The position numbers and the translations under genes are program-made. Source: Streptomyces sp. NBC_01428 (GTDB taxonomy: Bacteria > Actinomycetota > Actinomycetes > Streptomycetales > Streptomycetaceae). From it: a stretch of 64,000 nucleotides of DNA. The stretch lies in assembly GCF_036231965.1 (NCBI RefSeq), contig NZ_CP109499.1, positions 1,798,001-1,862,000 on the forward strand, given 5' to 3'. Under the pieces are notes generated by a model. The model saw only the letters and a list, made by a program, of their open reading frames with translations, was not told where the DNA came from and made no database searches. Shown here one piece after another: positions 17,876-26,615 of the stretch (positions within the stretch are counted from its first letter, which is position 1; each line of letters begins with the position of its first letter).

Positions 17876-18306
17876 GACCTCATCGCCGGGGTTTCGACGG
17901 CGTGCTGCCGGGGCGCGGTGACCAGGTAGGGCCGGACGCTCTTGACCAGCATGGCCATCTCGTAGCCCAGCACCGCGGCGTCCGCCTCCCGGCCGGCGAG
18001 CACGGCGAGACAGGTGCCGGAGCCGGCCGTGGTGACGAACAGCAGGGTCGAGTCGAGTTCGACGACGACCTGCCGGACGTCGCCGCCGTCCCCGAAGCGC
18101 ACGCCCGCGCTGCGCCCGAGGGAGTAGAGGCCCGACGCCAGCGCCGCCATGTGGTCGGCGCTGTCCGGGTCCAGGCCGTGGACCGACTTCACGAGCCCGT
18201 CGCAGGAGAGCAGCACGGCGCTCGTGGTGTGGGGTACGCGCTGGACGAGGCCGCTCATCAGCCAGTCGAGGTCGGAAACGTGGCCGGTCGGCGCATCGCT
18301 CGCCAT
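17872..18306 (-). CDS. cvnB: Conservon roadblock/LC7 protein (CvnB type)
   Basis: A 144-residue roadblock/LC7-domain protein: LDWLMSGLVQRVPHTTSAVL, LSCDGLVKSVHGLD, AALASGLYSLGRSAG and LLFVTTAGSGTCLAVLAG. Such proteins act as GTPase-binding or GTPase-activating platforms, here presumably for CvnD. I start at the ATG of MASDAPTGHV, which has an AAGGAG box; an earlier ATG adds 25 Pro/Thr-rich residues without similarity. It sits between the sensor kinase-like gene and cvnC in the standard conservon order. Confidence 0.92.
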   Translation of the reverse strand: MASDAPTGHVSDLDWLMSGLVQRVPHTTSAVLLSCDGLVKSVHGLDPDSADHMAALASGLYSLGRSAGVRFGDGGDVRQVVVELDSTLLFVTTAGSGTCLAVLAGREADAAVLGYEMAMLVKSVRPYLVTAPRQHAVETPAMRS

Positions 18307-18377
18307 GGGGGATCGACTCCTTGAGGTATGAAGGTCCGCGGGAGCGGTGGGGGGCGGTGTGGGGGTGGTGGGGGTGG

Positions 18378-20753
18378 TCATCCGGCCGGTGCGCTCCCGT
18401 CGTGCCGGCCGGTGCGGTCGTGTCCGGGCGCGGTGTCCCGGTGCTCGTACGGCGGCGGCGCGTCCGTCGTGTGCGCGTCGCCCGGGTACGGCGTCGGGGT
18501 GCCGTTCGTCAGGGGTGCGCCGGCGAAGTCCGTGGCGTCGGAGGGGGCACCCGGCAGGGGCGTCCCGTCGGCACGGCCGGCCCCGTCGGTGCGGAGCGCC
18601 TCCGGACGCGGCCGGTACGGGAGCGGGCCGCCCGGCGCGAGGGGGTCCAGGTGGTCGGGGCCGCTGCCGACCGCGCTTCCGCCGTCGCCGCCCGGACCGA
18701 TGTCGCCGAGACCCTCAGGGCCGGGATCCCCGTGCGCGGTGCCGACTTCGCCGGGTGCGCCGTGGACGGCGGAGAAGCCGTCCGGGTGCGGCGGAGTCAT
18801 CGGGGCCGGCTCGCCCGGGCTCCGCGTTCCGATGCGCCGCTCCGGGAGGCCGCCGGGCAGGTGGCCGGTGCTGTGCCGTCGGGGCAGGTCCGGGCCGACG
18901 CCGTTCGGCGGCAGCAGGTCCGCGCGCAGGAGATCCATGGGGCTCCGGACGGGCGTCTCCTCCAGCGGGTCCAGGGGCGCGCCCGGTCCGCCCGCCGCTC
19001 GGGCGTGGACGGCCTCCGCGCGTCCGATGCCGCGCTGGAAGGCGGCCATGAGTCCGGGGTCGTGCCCGACGGCCTCGTCCGTGTCCTGCCGGGGGGTGGG
19101 GCCCTCGCGCAGCTGCGGGACGAGATGTTCCTGGGCGCGCCGCTTGGGCAGGTGGGGCCTGTCCATGGTGCCCCGTACGGCGCCCGCACGGGGGGTCGGC
19201 GGCATCCCCGCGTTCTCCTCCGCGGCGGTCCGGTCCGCCGGCCTGATGCCGGGGACGGCCTCGGCGGGGTTGGGGCGTCCGGCACGGGTGGAGCGGGTGG
19301 GGAGCGGTGCGGGAGCGCCGTCCGGCACCGGCCCGCGCTCCGGTGCCCGCCCGCGGGGCGGGACCCGCGGGGGCGTCTCTCCCTGCGTGAGTTCCCGCTG
19401 CGCCTGGCGCGGTACGGGCGCCACCTGGCGACCGACGGGCGCGACCGGCACCGGTCCCGGCATCGGCTGCGCGGGCCGGGGGCCACCGGGCAGCGGCTGT
19501 GCCCCGCCCGCGTCCCGCTGCCCCGAGGCGTCCCCGAGGACACCGGGCGCCGGGCCCAGCAGTTCCTGCGGGACGACGAGTACGGCCTGGACGCCTCCGT
19601 AGATGTTGCTCTGGAGCCGTACGTGGATGCCGTGCCGCCGGGCGAGCTGCGAGACGACGAACAGACCGATGCGCCCGTCCTGCAGCAGGCTGGCGACATT
19701 GACCTGGTCGGGGTCGGCAAGCAGGGTGTTCATCCTGTGCTGCTCACCCGGCTGCATGCCGAGCCCGCGGTCCTCGACCTCGATGGCCAGGCCCGAGGTG
19801 ACGAGGTTGACGCGCAGCAGGACCTGGGTGTGCGGCGCGGAGAACACCGTGGCGTTCTCGACGAGTTCGGCGAGCAGGTGGATGACGTCGGCGACCGCGT
19901 GTCCGCGCACGGTGCCGTCGATGGGGGGCACGAGCTTGACCCGCGAGTACTGCTCCACCTCGGCGATCGCGGCGCGCAGCACCTCGGTCATGGGGACCGG
20001 GTTGCTCCACTGGCGGCGCGAGACGGCGCCGCCGAGCACGGCGAGGTTCTCGGCGTGGCGCCGGATGCGGGTGGCGAGGTGGTCGACGTGGAAGAGGCCC
20101 TTGAGGAGATCGGGGTCCTCGATCTCGTTCTCCAGCTCGTCGAGGATGGAGATCTCCCGGTGCACCAGGGACTGCAGGCGCCGGGCGAGATTGACGAAGA
20201 CCTCGACCTTCTGTTCGCTGCCCGTGGGGCCGGTGAGCCGCGCGGCCTGGACGACGGCGGCGACGGCCCCGTCGTGGGCGCGGGACATGTCGGCGGCGAG
20301 CAGTTCGAAGTCGTCGGCGTCCACCGGAGGCTGCCGACGGGACTTCCTGGCGGGCGGGGTCTCGCCACGCCGCAGGCCCTCGACGACGGTGTGCAGGTCT
20401 GCCTCGGTGCGGGCGCTGGCGCGGCGCAGGGCGCCTATGCGCTCCCCCACGGACAGGGCGGCACGGTCGGCGGCGACGGCAGCAATCAGGATGCCGGCCA
20501 TGGCGACGGCCACGGCTCCGGCGAGGACGGCCCACAGGGCGGGGCCGGGCCGGGCGCCGGTGGAGCGGACGGTGAACAGGACGACCGCGCACGCGCTGAG
20601 AGCCACCGCGGTGGGCGGCAGGACGGCGAGGCGCAGCAGTTGGGGCCGCAGGTGCGTCTCGGGCGGTGCGGGCGTGGCGCGGGCGACGGGTCGTCCGTGT
20701 CGCCCGCCCTCACGGCGGTCTGCGCGTGCGGCCGGTGCGCGAAGGTGAGACAT
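18378..20753 (-). CDS. cvnA: Conservon sensor histidine kinase-like protein (CvnA type)
   Basis: A 791-residue membrane protein. Two spans lie near residues 40-61 and 72-94. A helical region follows (DFELLAADMSRAHDGAVAAV), then an HATPase domain with the N-box LAELVENATVFS near 294 and EDRGLGMQPGEQ near 330. There is no typical phospho-accepting H-box, which is normal for this family. Residues from about 400 to the end are a Pro/Arg/Gly-rich, probably disordered tail. It should anchor the CvnB-C-D complex at the membrane. A GAGGA box precedes the ATG by six bases. It is the first gene of the conservon transcript. Confidence 0.92.
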   Translation of the reverse strand: MSHLRAPAARADRREGGRHGRPVARATPAPPETHLRPQLLRLAVLPPTAVALSACAVVLFTVRSTGARPGPALWAVLAGAVAVAMAGILIAAVAADRAALSVGERIGALRRASARTEADLHTVVEGLRRGETPPARKSRRQPPVDADDFELLAADMSRAHDGAVAAVVQAARLTGPTGSEQKVEVFVNLARRLQSLVHREISILDELENEIEDPDLLKGLFHVDHLATRIRRHAENLAVLGGAVSRRQWSNPVPMTEVLRAAIAEVEQYSRVKLVPPIDGTVRGHAVADVIHLLAELVENATVFSAPHTQVLLRVNLVTSGLAIEVEDRGLGMQPGEQHRMNTLLADPDQVNVASLLQDGRIGLFVVSQLARRHGIHVRLQSNIYGGVQAVLVVPQELLGPAPGVLGDASGQRDAGGAQPLPGGPRPAQPMPGPVPVAPVGRQVAPVPRQAQRELTQGETPPRVPPRGRAPERGPVPDGAPAPLPTRSTRAGRPNPAEAVPGIRPADRTAAEENAGMPPTPRAGAVRGTMDRPHLPKRRAQEHLVPQLREGPTPRQDTDEAVGHDPGLMAAFQRGIGRAEAVHARAAGGPGAPLDPLEETPVRSPMDLLRADLLPPNGVGPDLPRRHSTGHLPGGLPERRIGTRSPGEPAPMTPPHPDGFSAVHGAPGEVGTAHGDPGPEGLGDIGPGGDGGSAVGSGPDHLDPLAPGGPLPYRPRPEALRTDGAGRADGTPLPGAPSDATDFAGAPLTNGTPTPYPGDAHTTDAPPPYEHRDTAPGHDRTGRHDGSAPAG

Positions 20754-21058
20754 CGGCGTCCTCGTACTGGATGCGTCGGGGCACAGGGCTCCCCGCGGGT
20801 CTGCGCGACTCGGGCATGCGCCATCGCGATGCCGGTCGACAGAGCCGAAGAATTCGGCCCTGTGTCGCCCGACGGCAACTGACAGTAGTCGTCAACGCAT
20901 CAGCTGCGATGGGCTGTTGACAAAGTCTCCCGGTCAGCGTCCCGCTCTGGTATGAGGCCTCGTACGGCTGACCGATAACCCTTCTGGACACCCGTTCGGA
21001 CAGCGTTCGGATTCGATCGGGGCTGTTCAGAGCCGGTCGGAAGCGGTCACAGACAAAA
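20754..21058. other. Intergenic region upstream of the conservon
   Basis: About 305 bases between cvnA and the terminator of the metallo-hydrolase gene. It must contain the conservon promoter. A TTGACG on the minus strand near 20900 has no matching -10. I see no other structure. Confidence 0.4.
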
Positions 21059-21097
21059 GGCGAGGGCCGAGGAGCATCGTGCTCCTCGGCCCTCGCC
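21059..21097 (-). terminator. Strong rho-independent terminator
   Basis: A perfect 18-base stem (GGCGAGGGCCGAGGAGCA with its complement) and a three-base TCG loop, 13 bases past the stop of the metallo-hydrolase gene. On the minus strand it is followed by CCTTTTG, a short U-tract. Confidence 0.9.
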
Positions 21098-21110
21098 GTC
21101 GACGTGATCG

Positions 21111-22328
21111 TCAGCCCGCGGGCACCGTTTCCGGGTCTCCCGTGCCCTCCGTCGAGCTGCCTGCGGTGTCACCCGCCGTGTCGGCCGCCGCCTGCTCGGC
21201 GACCGGCCAGCCGCCCTCGGGGGTCCGGGCGACGCCGCGCCACCACGGCTCGGAGGGGACGGTCTCGGCGGTGGGCTCGAAGGGCTCGCCGGGGCGCGGC
21301 AGCGCGACCGTCGCGCCGACCGCGCGAGCGGCGGCCACGGTGCCCTCGCCCGGGTCGGCCCAGGTGTGGTTCGCCAGGTTGAACGTGGCCCAGTGGATCG
21401 GCATCATCACGCCCGAGGGCTGCCCGCCCTGGAGGTCGAGGTGGGAGCGCATGCCCTCCTCGGGCGTCATGTGGATGTCCGGCCAGTACTCGCTGTACGC
21501 GCCGATCTGGATCATCGTGAGGTCGAAGGGGCCGTGGGCCGCGCCGATGTCCTTGAAGCCCTGGAAGTAGCCCGTGTCACCGCTGTGGTAGATCCGGTGC
21601 GTGTCGCCCTCGACGACCCAGGAGGCCCACAGGGTCTGCTGGATGTTGCGCAGCCCGCGGCCGCAGAAGTGCCGGGCGGGGGTCGCCGTGAGCGTGATCC
21701 CGCCGACCTTGGCCGACTCGTTCCAGTCCAGCTCGCGCAGCCGGTCGGCGGAGACGCCCCAGCGCTCCAGGTGGGCGCCGACGCCGAGCGGGACGGCGAA
21801 CACGGTGTCCGTGCCGGCCAGCGCCTTGATCGTGGGCATGTCGAGGTGGTCGTAGTGGTCGTGCGAGATCACCACGACGTCCACCGGGCCGAGCGCGGCC
21901 AGCGGCAGGGGCACGGGGTGCAGCCGCTTGGGTCCGGCGAAGGCGAAGGGGGAACAGCGCTCGCCCCAGACGGGGTCGAAGAGCACGCGGTGCCCGTCGA
22001 TCTCGGCGAGGACGCTGGAATGCCCCATCCAGGTGATCCGCAGGCCGGTCGCGGCCGGCTTGGCCAGGTCGGCGAGCGTCGTCGGGTGCACGGGGACGGT
22101 TCCCGCCGGGGAGCGGTGGAGGCGCTCCTCCTTGCGGAAGTAGACCTTCGCGAACTCCAGCATCGAGCCGTCGGGGCGGGTCCGGGCGCTCTCCGGGTTC
22201 TGGAACACACCGTCCGCGAAGTTCGGCGATCTGCGCATGCGCTCCATGCGCGCTCCGCCCGGATCCGCGCCGAAGGCGGCGGGCCGCAGCGAGCGGAGCC
22301 CGGAGCTCAGGGTACGGAAACCGGTCAC
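21111..22328 (-). CDS. Metallo-beta-lactamase-fold hydrolase (UlaG / NAPE-PLD-like)
   Basis: A 405-residue MBL-fold protein. The metal-binding signature SHDHYDHLD is followed by ATPARHFCGRGL and YHSGDTGYFQGF, and the last metal region is in HMTPEEGM and MPIHWATFNLANH. The N-terminal PNFADGVFQNPE and WMGHSSVLAEIDG patterns are those of the branch that includes N-acylphosphatidylethanolamine phospholipase D and bacterial UlaG-like lactonases. The start is GTG with a GGAGGT box. The C-terminal 40 residues are Ala/Thr/Glu-rich and unconserved. It is monocistronic: a promoter-like CATAAT lies about 35 bases upstream and a strong terminator follows. Substrate not predictable. Confidence 0.88.
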   Translation of the reverse strand: MTGFRTLSSGLRSLRPAAFGADPGGARMERMRRSPNFADGVFQNPESARTRPDGSMLEFAKVYFRKEERLHRSPAGTVPVHPTTLADLAKPAATGLRITWMGHSSVLAEIDGHRVLFDPVWGERCSPFAFAGPKRLHPVPLPLAALGPVDVVVISHDHYDHLDMPTIKALAGTDTVFAVPLGVGAHLERWGVSADRLRELDWNESAKVGGITLTATPARHFCGRGLRNIQQTLWASWVVEGDTHRIYHSGDTGYFQGFKDIGAAHGPFDLTMIQIGAYSEYWPDIHMTPEEGMRSHLDLQGGQPSGVMMPIHWATFNLANHTWADPGEGTVAAARAVGATVALPRPGEPFEPTAETVPSEPWWRGVARTPEGGWPVAEQAAADTAGDTAGSSTEGTGDPETVPAG

Positions 22329-22553
22329 GGGTACCTCCAGAAGGAGTCGGTCAGGCTTTCATTATGGTCGTCGCCTCTGACGGCGCCGCGTCGCCCCGGT
22401 CACGACGCGATGTCCGTCCGTCCCGGGCCTGTGTCTCCTCAACCCCGGCACGGACCCGCTTCTTCCGCCCGGGAGCAACGTTCTCGCCGTCGCCCACGGG
22501 CATCGGAACCGCCCGCCCGTCCCGAGCGCCCGGCCGCCGGGGTCCCGCGCGCG

Positions 22554-22599
22554 TTGACAGGACGGCCGACCGGTTTCGATACTGAACCATGATTCAGTA
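22554..22599 (+). promoter_or_regulatory. Promoter with palindromic operator for the amino-acid dehydrogenase
   Basis: TTGACA at 22554-22559 and GATACT at 22578-22583 are separated by 18 bases. Directly on the -10 and the expected start lies TACTGAACCATGATTCAGTA (22580-22599), a 20-base near-palindrome with perfect seven-base arms TACTGAA/TTCAGTA. This is a typical TetR-family operator position, and a TetR gene follows the dehydrogenase. Confidence 0.65.
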
Positions 22600-22687
22600 C
22601 TGATCCAGGATGCCGTCCGAGATCCCGAGGGGGGAAACCCCCCGCTCACCCGCGCACCACCGTGACAGCCGTCCCCGAGGAGATCCC

Positions 22688-23866
22688 ATGACCACCCCCC
22701 TCATGTCGCTCACCTGGACGGACCACGTGACCGGCCGCCAGGGCTTCCTCGTCGTCGACCGGCTCGTCCGCGGTGTGGCGAGCGGGGGCCTGCGGATGCG
22801 TCCTGGCTGCACGCTGGCGGAGGTCACCGGGCTCGCCCGGGGGATGACCATGAAGGAGGCGCTGCACTACGACCCGGCCGGCCGGTACGTTCCGCTGGGC
22901 GGCGCCAAGGGCGGCATCGACTGCGACCCGCAGGACCCGGGGGCGTACGACCTGCTGGTGCGCTACCTGCGGGCGATGCGTCCGTACATCGAGGCCTTCT
23001 GGACGACCGGCGAGGATCTCGGCCTCTCCCAGGACCTGGTCGACCGGGCCGCCGCGGAGGCCGGGCTCGTCTCGTCCATCCAGGCGGTCTACCCGCTCCT
23101 CGACGACGAGCGGGCGGCCCGGCGACGGCTCGCGGACGCCTTCGCCGTCGAGGTCGACGGCATCGGTCTCGACGAACTGGCCGGCGGCTGCGGCGTCGCC
23201 GAGTCGGTGCTCGCCGCGCTGGACCGGGCGGGGGTCCCGTACGCGGGGACACGGGTCGCCCTCCAGGGACTCGGCACGATGGGCGGGGCCACCGCACGGT
23301 TCCTCACCCGCGCGGGCCTGAAGGTGGTGGCCGTCGCCGACGTCAAGGGGACCCTCGCGAACCCGGACGGCCTCGACGTCGAGGCGCTGCTCGCGGCACG
23401 GGACGCGTACGGGACCGTCGACCGCGCCGCGCTGCGCCCCGGCGACCGTGAACTGCCCGGCGACGCCTGGCTGTCCGCCGATGCGGAAGTGCTGGTGCCC
23501 GCGGCGGTCTCGTACGCGGTCGACGCGGTCAACCAGGCCGGGATCAGGGCGCGTTGGGTGGTCGAGGCGGCCAACATGCCGGTCCTGGCGGAGGCGGAGG
23601 AGCTGCTGGCCGCCCGCGGGGTCGTCGTCCTGCCGGACGTGGTGGTCAACTCCGGTACGAACGCCTGGTGGTGGTGGACCCTGTTCGGCGACATCGGCGC
23701 CGACCCGGACGAGGCGTTCGCCCACATCCGCCGCTCCATGCGCGCCCTGATCGACCAGATGCTCGCCCGCGCGGAGGCCGACGGGACGACACCGCGTGCC
23801 GCCGCCCACGCCATCGTCACCGACCGGCTTCCGGTCATCGCGGAGCGGTTCGGCTGGTACGGATGA
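22688..23866 (+). CDS. Glu/Leu/Phe/Val dehydrogenase family protein
   Basis: A 392-residue NAD(P)-dependent amino-acid dehydrogenase that would interconvert an L-amino acid with its 2-oxo acid and ammonia. The dimerisation domain carries GGLRMRPGCTLAEV, GMTMKEALHYDPAG and the catalytic-lysine loop PLGGAKGGIDCDP. The nucleotide fold begins at VALQGLGTMGGATARFLTRAG, and PDVVVNSGTNAWWWWTLFG closes the active site. The GGAKGGI version is closer to glutamate dehydrogenases than to the GGGKTV of leucine dehydrogenases, but residue-level specificity is uncertain. The ATG follows a GAGGAG box by six bases. It is first in a pair with a TetR gene 49 bases downstream. Confidence 0.85.
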   Translation: MTTPLMSLTWTDHVTGRQGFLVVDRLVRGVASGGLRMRPGCTLAEVTGLARGMTMKEALHYDPAGRYVPLGGAKGGIDCDPQDPGAYDLLVRYLRAMRPYIEAFWTTGEDLGLSQDLVDRAAAEAGLVSSIQAVYPLLDDERAARRRLADAFAVEVDGIGLDELAGGCGVAESVLAALDRAGVPYAGTRVALQGLGTMGGATARFLTRAGLKVVAVADVKGTLANPDGLDVEALLAARDAYGTVDRAALRPGDRELPGDAWLSADAEVLVPAAVSYAVDAVNQAGIRARWVVEAANMPVLAEAEELLAARGVVVLPDVVVNSGTNAWWWWTLFGDIGADPDEAFAHIRRSMRALIDQMLARAEADGTTPRAAAHAIVTDRLPVIAERFGWYG

Positions 23867-23915
23867 CGCGAACTCGTGTCCGACCGCGGGCGACCGCGCT
23901 GTGTAGGGTTGCGGC

Positions 23916-24536
23916 GTGGCGAGAGTGCGGTTGAGCGTGGCGGAGCGGCGCGAGGAATTGCTGCGGGCCGCCGTGGAACAGATCGAGGCGCGGGGCGTGG
24001 CGGCGGTACGGATCGCCGACGTGGCCTCGTCCCTCGGCGTCAGCAACGCGCTCGTCCTGTACCACTTCTCCACCAAGGAGAAGCTGGTCGCGGCCGCCTT
24101 CACCTACGCGGCCGAGGACGATCTCGCCCATCTGCGCAAACTGCTCGGCCGCCGCACGACCGCGCTGCGGCGCCTGCGGACCGCCGTCCGCTGGTACGCC
24201 CCCACCGGCCAGGCCAAGGGCTGGCGCCTGTGGATCGAGGGCTGGGCGGCCGCACTGCGCGAGCCGGCCCTGCTGGAGGTCACCCGCGACCTCGACCGCC
24301 AGTGGAAGGCGGCCCTCACCGAGGTGATCGCCGAGGGCGTCGCCGCGGGCGAGTTCCAGTGCCCCGACCCGGTCGGCACGGCCCTGCGCCTCACCGCCCT
24401 GCTCGACGGCCTTGCCGTCCAGATGACCGCCTACGGCGGCACCGTCTCCCGGGCCCGCACCCAGCAATGGGCGGACGAGGCCCTGGCCCGCGAACTCGGT
24501 CTGGAGAGGGCCGCGTTGGTGGCGGGGCCGCGATAA
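23916..24536 (+). CDS. TetR/AcrR family regulator
   Basis: A 206-residue TetR regulator. The helix-turn-helix is in residues 10-57 (RREELLRAAVEQIEARGVAA, then VRIADVASSLGVSNALVLYHFSTKE). The ligand domain has the BetI-type look (RWYAPTGQAKGWRLWIEGWA, LTALLDGLAVQMTAYGG). The start is GTG. A TAGGGT -10 hexamer lies at 23904-23909, only six bases before it, and there is no Shine-Dalgarno box, so the transcript is probably leaderless. It is the obvious candidate to bind the palindrome before the dehydrogenase gene. Confidence 0.9.
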   Translation: MARVRLSVAERREELLRAAVEQIEARGVAAVRIADVASSLGVSNALVLYHFSTKEKLVAAAFTYAAEDDLAHLRKLLGRRTTALRRLRTAVRWYAPTGQAKGWRLWIEGWAAALREPALLEVTRDLDRQWKAALTEVIAEGVAAGEFQCPDPVGTALRLTALLDGLAVQMTAYGGTVSRARTQQWADEALARELGLERAALVAGPR

Positions 24537-24567
24537 GGACACGGACGCGGCGTCCGGGGACAAGTCG

Positions 24568-24592
24568 GCCCCGGGCCCGCGGGGCCCGGGGC
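24568..24592. terminator. Bidirectional terminator between TetR and SGNH genes
   Basis: Perfect 11-base stem GCCCCGGGCCC / GGGCCCGGGGC with a GCG loop, between two convergent genes. No U-tract, as usual in this genus. Confidence 0.7.
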
Positions 24593-24614
24593 GCGGTGAC
24601 CGTGGGGCTGGCGG

Positions 24615-25433
24615 TCAGGCGACCGACTCGATGCGGGTCTTGATGTCGCCCGGGGAGAGCGCGCCCTTGGCGGCCACGTGGTCGCCGGAGGACTCGCCGC
24701 GCAGGCGTCGGCCGATCCACGGGACGAGGTACTCGCGGGCCCAGTGGATGTTGTCGCGTCGCACCTCGAAGGTGCCGCGCGGCGGCAGCGGCGGCCACGG
24801 CTGGTCCGGGTCGGCCGGCACCTCCAGGCCGAGGACCTGCCCGGCGCGCAGCGCCACCCGGGTGTGACCCTCGGGCGAGAGGTGGAGCCGGTCGCCGTCC
24901 CAGGCGCGGCGGTCCTGGATCGTCTTGAGGGACCACAGGTCGAGGACCGGGCAGCCGTAGCGGTCCGCGATGGCCCGCACATGCCCGTTGTACGTGGCGA
25001 TCTTGCCGCGCAGATGCTTGAGCACGGGCACGCCACGGGTGTCGAAGCCGGTGGTCACCATGACCGCGCCGACGGCCGAGGTGAGGTCGGCGACGGCTCG
25101 CTCGAAGCGCTCCGCGACCTCGTCGGGATCGGTGCCGGGCCGGATGATGTCGTTGCCGCCCGCGGAGAAGGAGACCAGGTCCGGGCCGAGCTCCTTGGCG
25201 CGGACGAGCTGGGTCTCGACGATCTGGTCGAGCAGTCTCCCGCGCACCGCGAGGTTGGTGTAGTTGAAGTCGCCCTCGGGTCGCCGGTCCGCGAGCAGAA
25301 CCGCGAAGCGGTCCGCCCAACCGACGAAGGCCCCGTCGGGCCCCAGGTCGCCGACGCCCTCGGTGAAGCTGTCCCCCACCGCCACGTACGACCCGATCAC
25401 TGATCTGTCGTCACTCTTCGAATCGTCTGCCAC
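24615..25433 (-). CDS. SGNH/GDSL hydrolase
   Basis: A 272-residue cytoplasmic esterase/lipase-like protein. Block I is YVAVGDSFTEGVGD (nucleophilic Ser), block II NLAVRGRLLDQ, block III SAGGNDIIRPG (oxyanion Asn) and block V DRLHLSPEGHTRVA (catalytic Asp and His). No signal peptide, so it acts inside the cell. A C-terminal extension of about 60 residues (FEVRRDNIHWAREYLVPWIG) is shared by actinobacterial relatives. The start is GTG (VADDSKSDDRS); no strong ribosome site is visible and a nearby ATG is out of frame. Substrate unknown. Confidence 0.88.
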   Translation of the reverse strand: MADDSKSDDRSVIGSYVAVGDSFTEGVGDLGPDGAFVGWADRFAVLLADRRPEGDFNYTNLAVRGRLLDQIVETQLVRAKELGPDLVSFSAGGNDIIRPGTDPDEVAERFERAVADLTSAVGAVMVTTGFDTRGVPVLKHLRGKIATYNGHVRAIADRYGCPVLDLWSLKTIQDRRAWDGDRLHLSPEGHTRVALRAGQVLGLEVPADPDQPWPPLPPRGTFEVRRDNIHWAREYLVPWIGRRLRGESSGDHVAAKGALSPGDIKTRIESVA

Positions 25434-25631
25434 GTCGGCCCATGATTCACCTTCGGATGTGAGCTACGCGACCGTAGGGAAGGGTTGACGGCCGGTGAGA
25501 TAAGCCACTCGTCAAGTGTTGGTCAACCATGGAATAAGGCTCTGGTCAGGCCTGTTGAGGCAGCCGCCGCGAATTGTGTCCCGGGCGGACACCGGAAGCC
25601 GCCGGGAGCCGCCGGGAGCCGCCGAGAAACA

Positions 25632-25672
25632 CCGAAGGCCGGACCCCGGGGATCGTGGGGTCCGGCCTTCGG
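25632..25672 (-). terminator. Terminator of the M23 peptidase gene
   Basis: Perfect 16-base stem CCGAAGGCCGGACCCC with its complement and a nine-base loop, 41 bases after the stop. GGTGTTTC follows on the transcript strand. Confidence 0.85.
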
Positions 25673-25712
25673 AGGCGGTCCTGCCGTCAGGAGCAGGTCG
25701 GGCGAGGCGGCG

Positions 25713-26609
25713 TCAGCCGACGGCAACACCGTGCGAGCGCAGGTACGCGACCGGGTCGATGTCCGAGCCGTAGTCGGGCGTGGTGCGGATCTCGAAGTGC
25801 AGGTGCGGTCCGGTGACGTTGCCGGTCGCGCCGGAGAGGCCGATCTGCTGGCCCTCGGTCACGGTCTGGCCCGCCGAGACGGACAGGGACGACATGTGGG
25901 CGTACTGCGAGTACCGGCCGTCGGCGTGCTGGATGACGACCTGGTTGCCGTAGGCGCCGCCCCAGCCGGCGGAGACGACGGTACCCGCGGCGATGGACTT
26001 GATGGTGGTGCCGGTCGGGACGACGAAGTCCGTGCCCGTGTGGTAGCCGCTGGACCACATGCTGCCCGCCACCTTGTAGTTGGTGCCGATGGTGGCGCCG
26101 TCCACGGGGAGGGTGTAGCCCGAACTGTTGCCGACGGCGGCCGTCTTGGTGGCCGTGCTCGCCGTGTCGGCCTTCGCGGCGGCGGGCTTCGCGGCAGCCG
26201 GCTTGGCGGCCGAGGGCTTCGCCGGGGCCGAGGCCTGCGGGGCGGCGGCCTTCGCGCCGAGGGACAGCTTGAGACCGGGGTGGATCAGCGACGGGTCGCT
26301 GCCGATGGCGGAGCGGTTGTCCGAGTAGATCTTCTTCCAGCCGCCGCTGACGTGCTGGTCGTCGGCGATCTTGGCGAGATAGTCGCCGGCTTTCACCGCG
26401 TACGTCGTCGACGTGCCGGCCTTCGCGGCGGCCGGGGCGACGGTCGCGGACTTCTGGGTGTGCTGCGCGGCGGCGGCCGGGGTCGCGGCGTGGGCGCCGG
26501 TGGCTCCCAGCAACGGCAGCGCGAGTGCGGCGCCACCGGTTCCGGCCACGGCGATCGTGCGGGTGAAACGCAGGGACTTGGGACGGCGGTGCTTACCCTT
26601 CGCGGGCAT
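25713..26609 (-). CDS. Secreted LysM-M23 peptidoglycan endopeptidase
   Basis: A 298-residue exported protein. A twin-charged N-terminus and hydrophobic core (TIAVAGTGGAALALPLLGA) end at AHA-AT near residue 41, a clear signal peptide. A LysM domain (TYAVKAGDYLAKIADD to LIHPGLKLSLG, residues 69-118) binds the cell wall. An Ala/Pro/Lys linker (119-157) follows, then a lysostaphin-type M23 domain with zinc ligands H190 and D194 (GYHTGTDF), H238 (YAHM) and H271 (GPHLHFEI). It cuts peptidoglycan cross-bridges and belongs to the resuscitation and wall-remodelling hydrolases. The 5' leader is a c-di-AMP riboswitch, so expression is shut down when c-di-AMP is high. Start ATG after GGAGAGGA. Confidence 0.95.
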   Translation of the reverse strand: MPAKGKHRRPKSLRFTRTIAVAGTGGAALALPLLGATGAHAATPAAAAQHTQKSATVAPAAAKAGTSTTYAVKAGDYLAKIADDQHVSGGWKKIYSDNRSAIGSDPSLIHPGLKLSLGAKAAAPQASAPAKPSAAKPAAAKPAAAKADTASTATKTAAVGNSSGYTLPVDGATIGTNYKVAGSMWSSGYHTGTDFVVPTGTTIKSIAAGTVVSAGWGGAYGNQVVIQHADGRYSQYAHMSSLSVSAGQTVTEGQQIGLSGATGNVTGPHLHFEIRTTPDYGSDIDPVAYLRSHGVAVG

Positions 26610-26615
26610 GGCGAT

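Noticed and set aside
18321..20882. Long + strand frame over the conservon kinase gene
   Set aside because: Antisense shadow of cvnA; the minus-strand frame has clear HATPase motifs and membrane spans.
25602..25625. Short tandem copies of GCCGGGAGCC
   Set aside because: Only about two and a half copies of a GC-rich unit just before a terminator; no sign of a repeat family or CRISPR.
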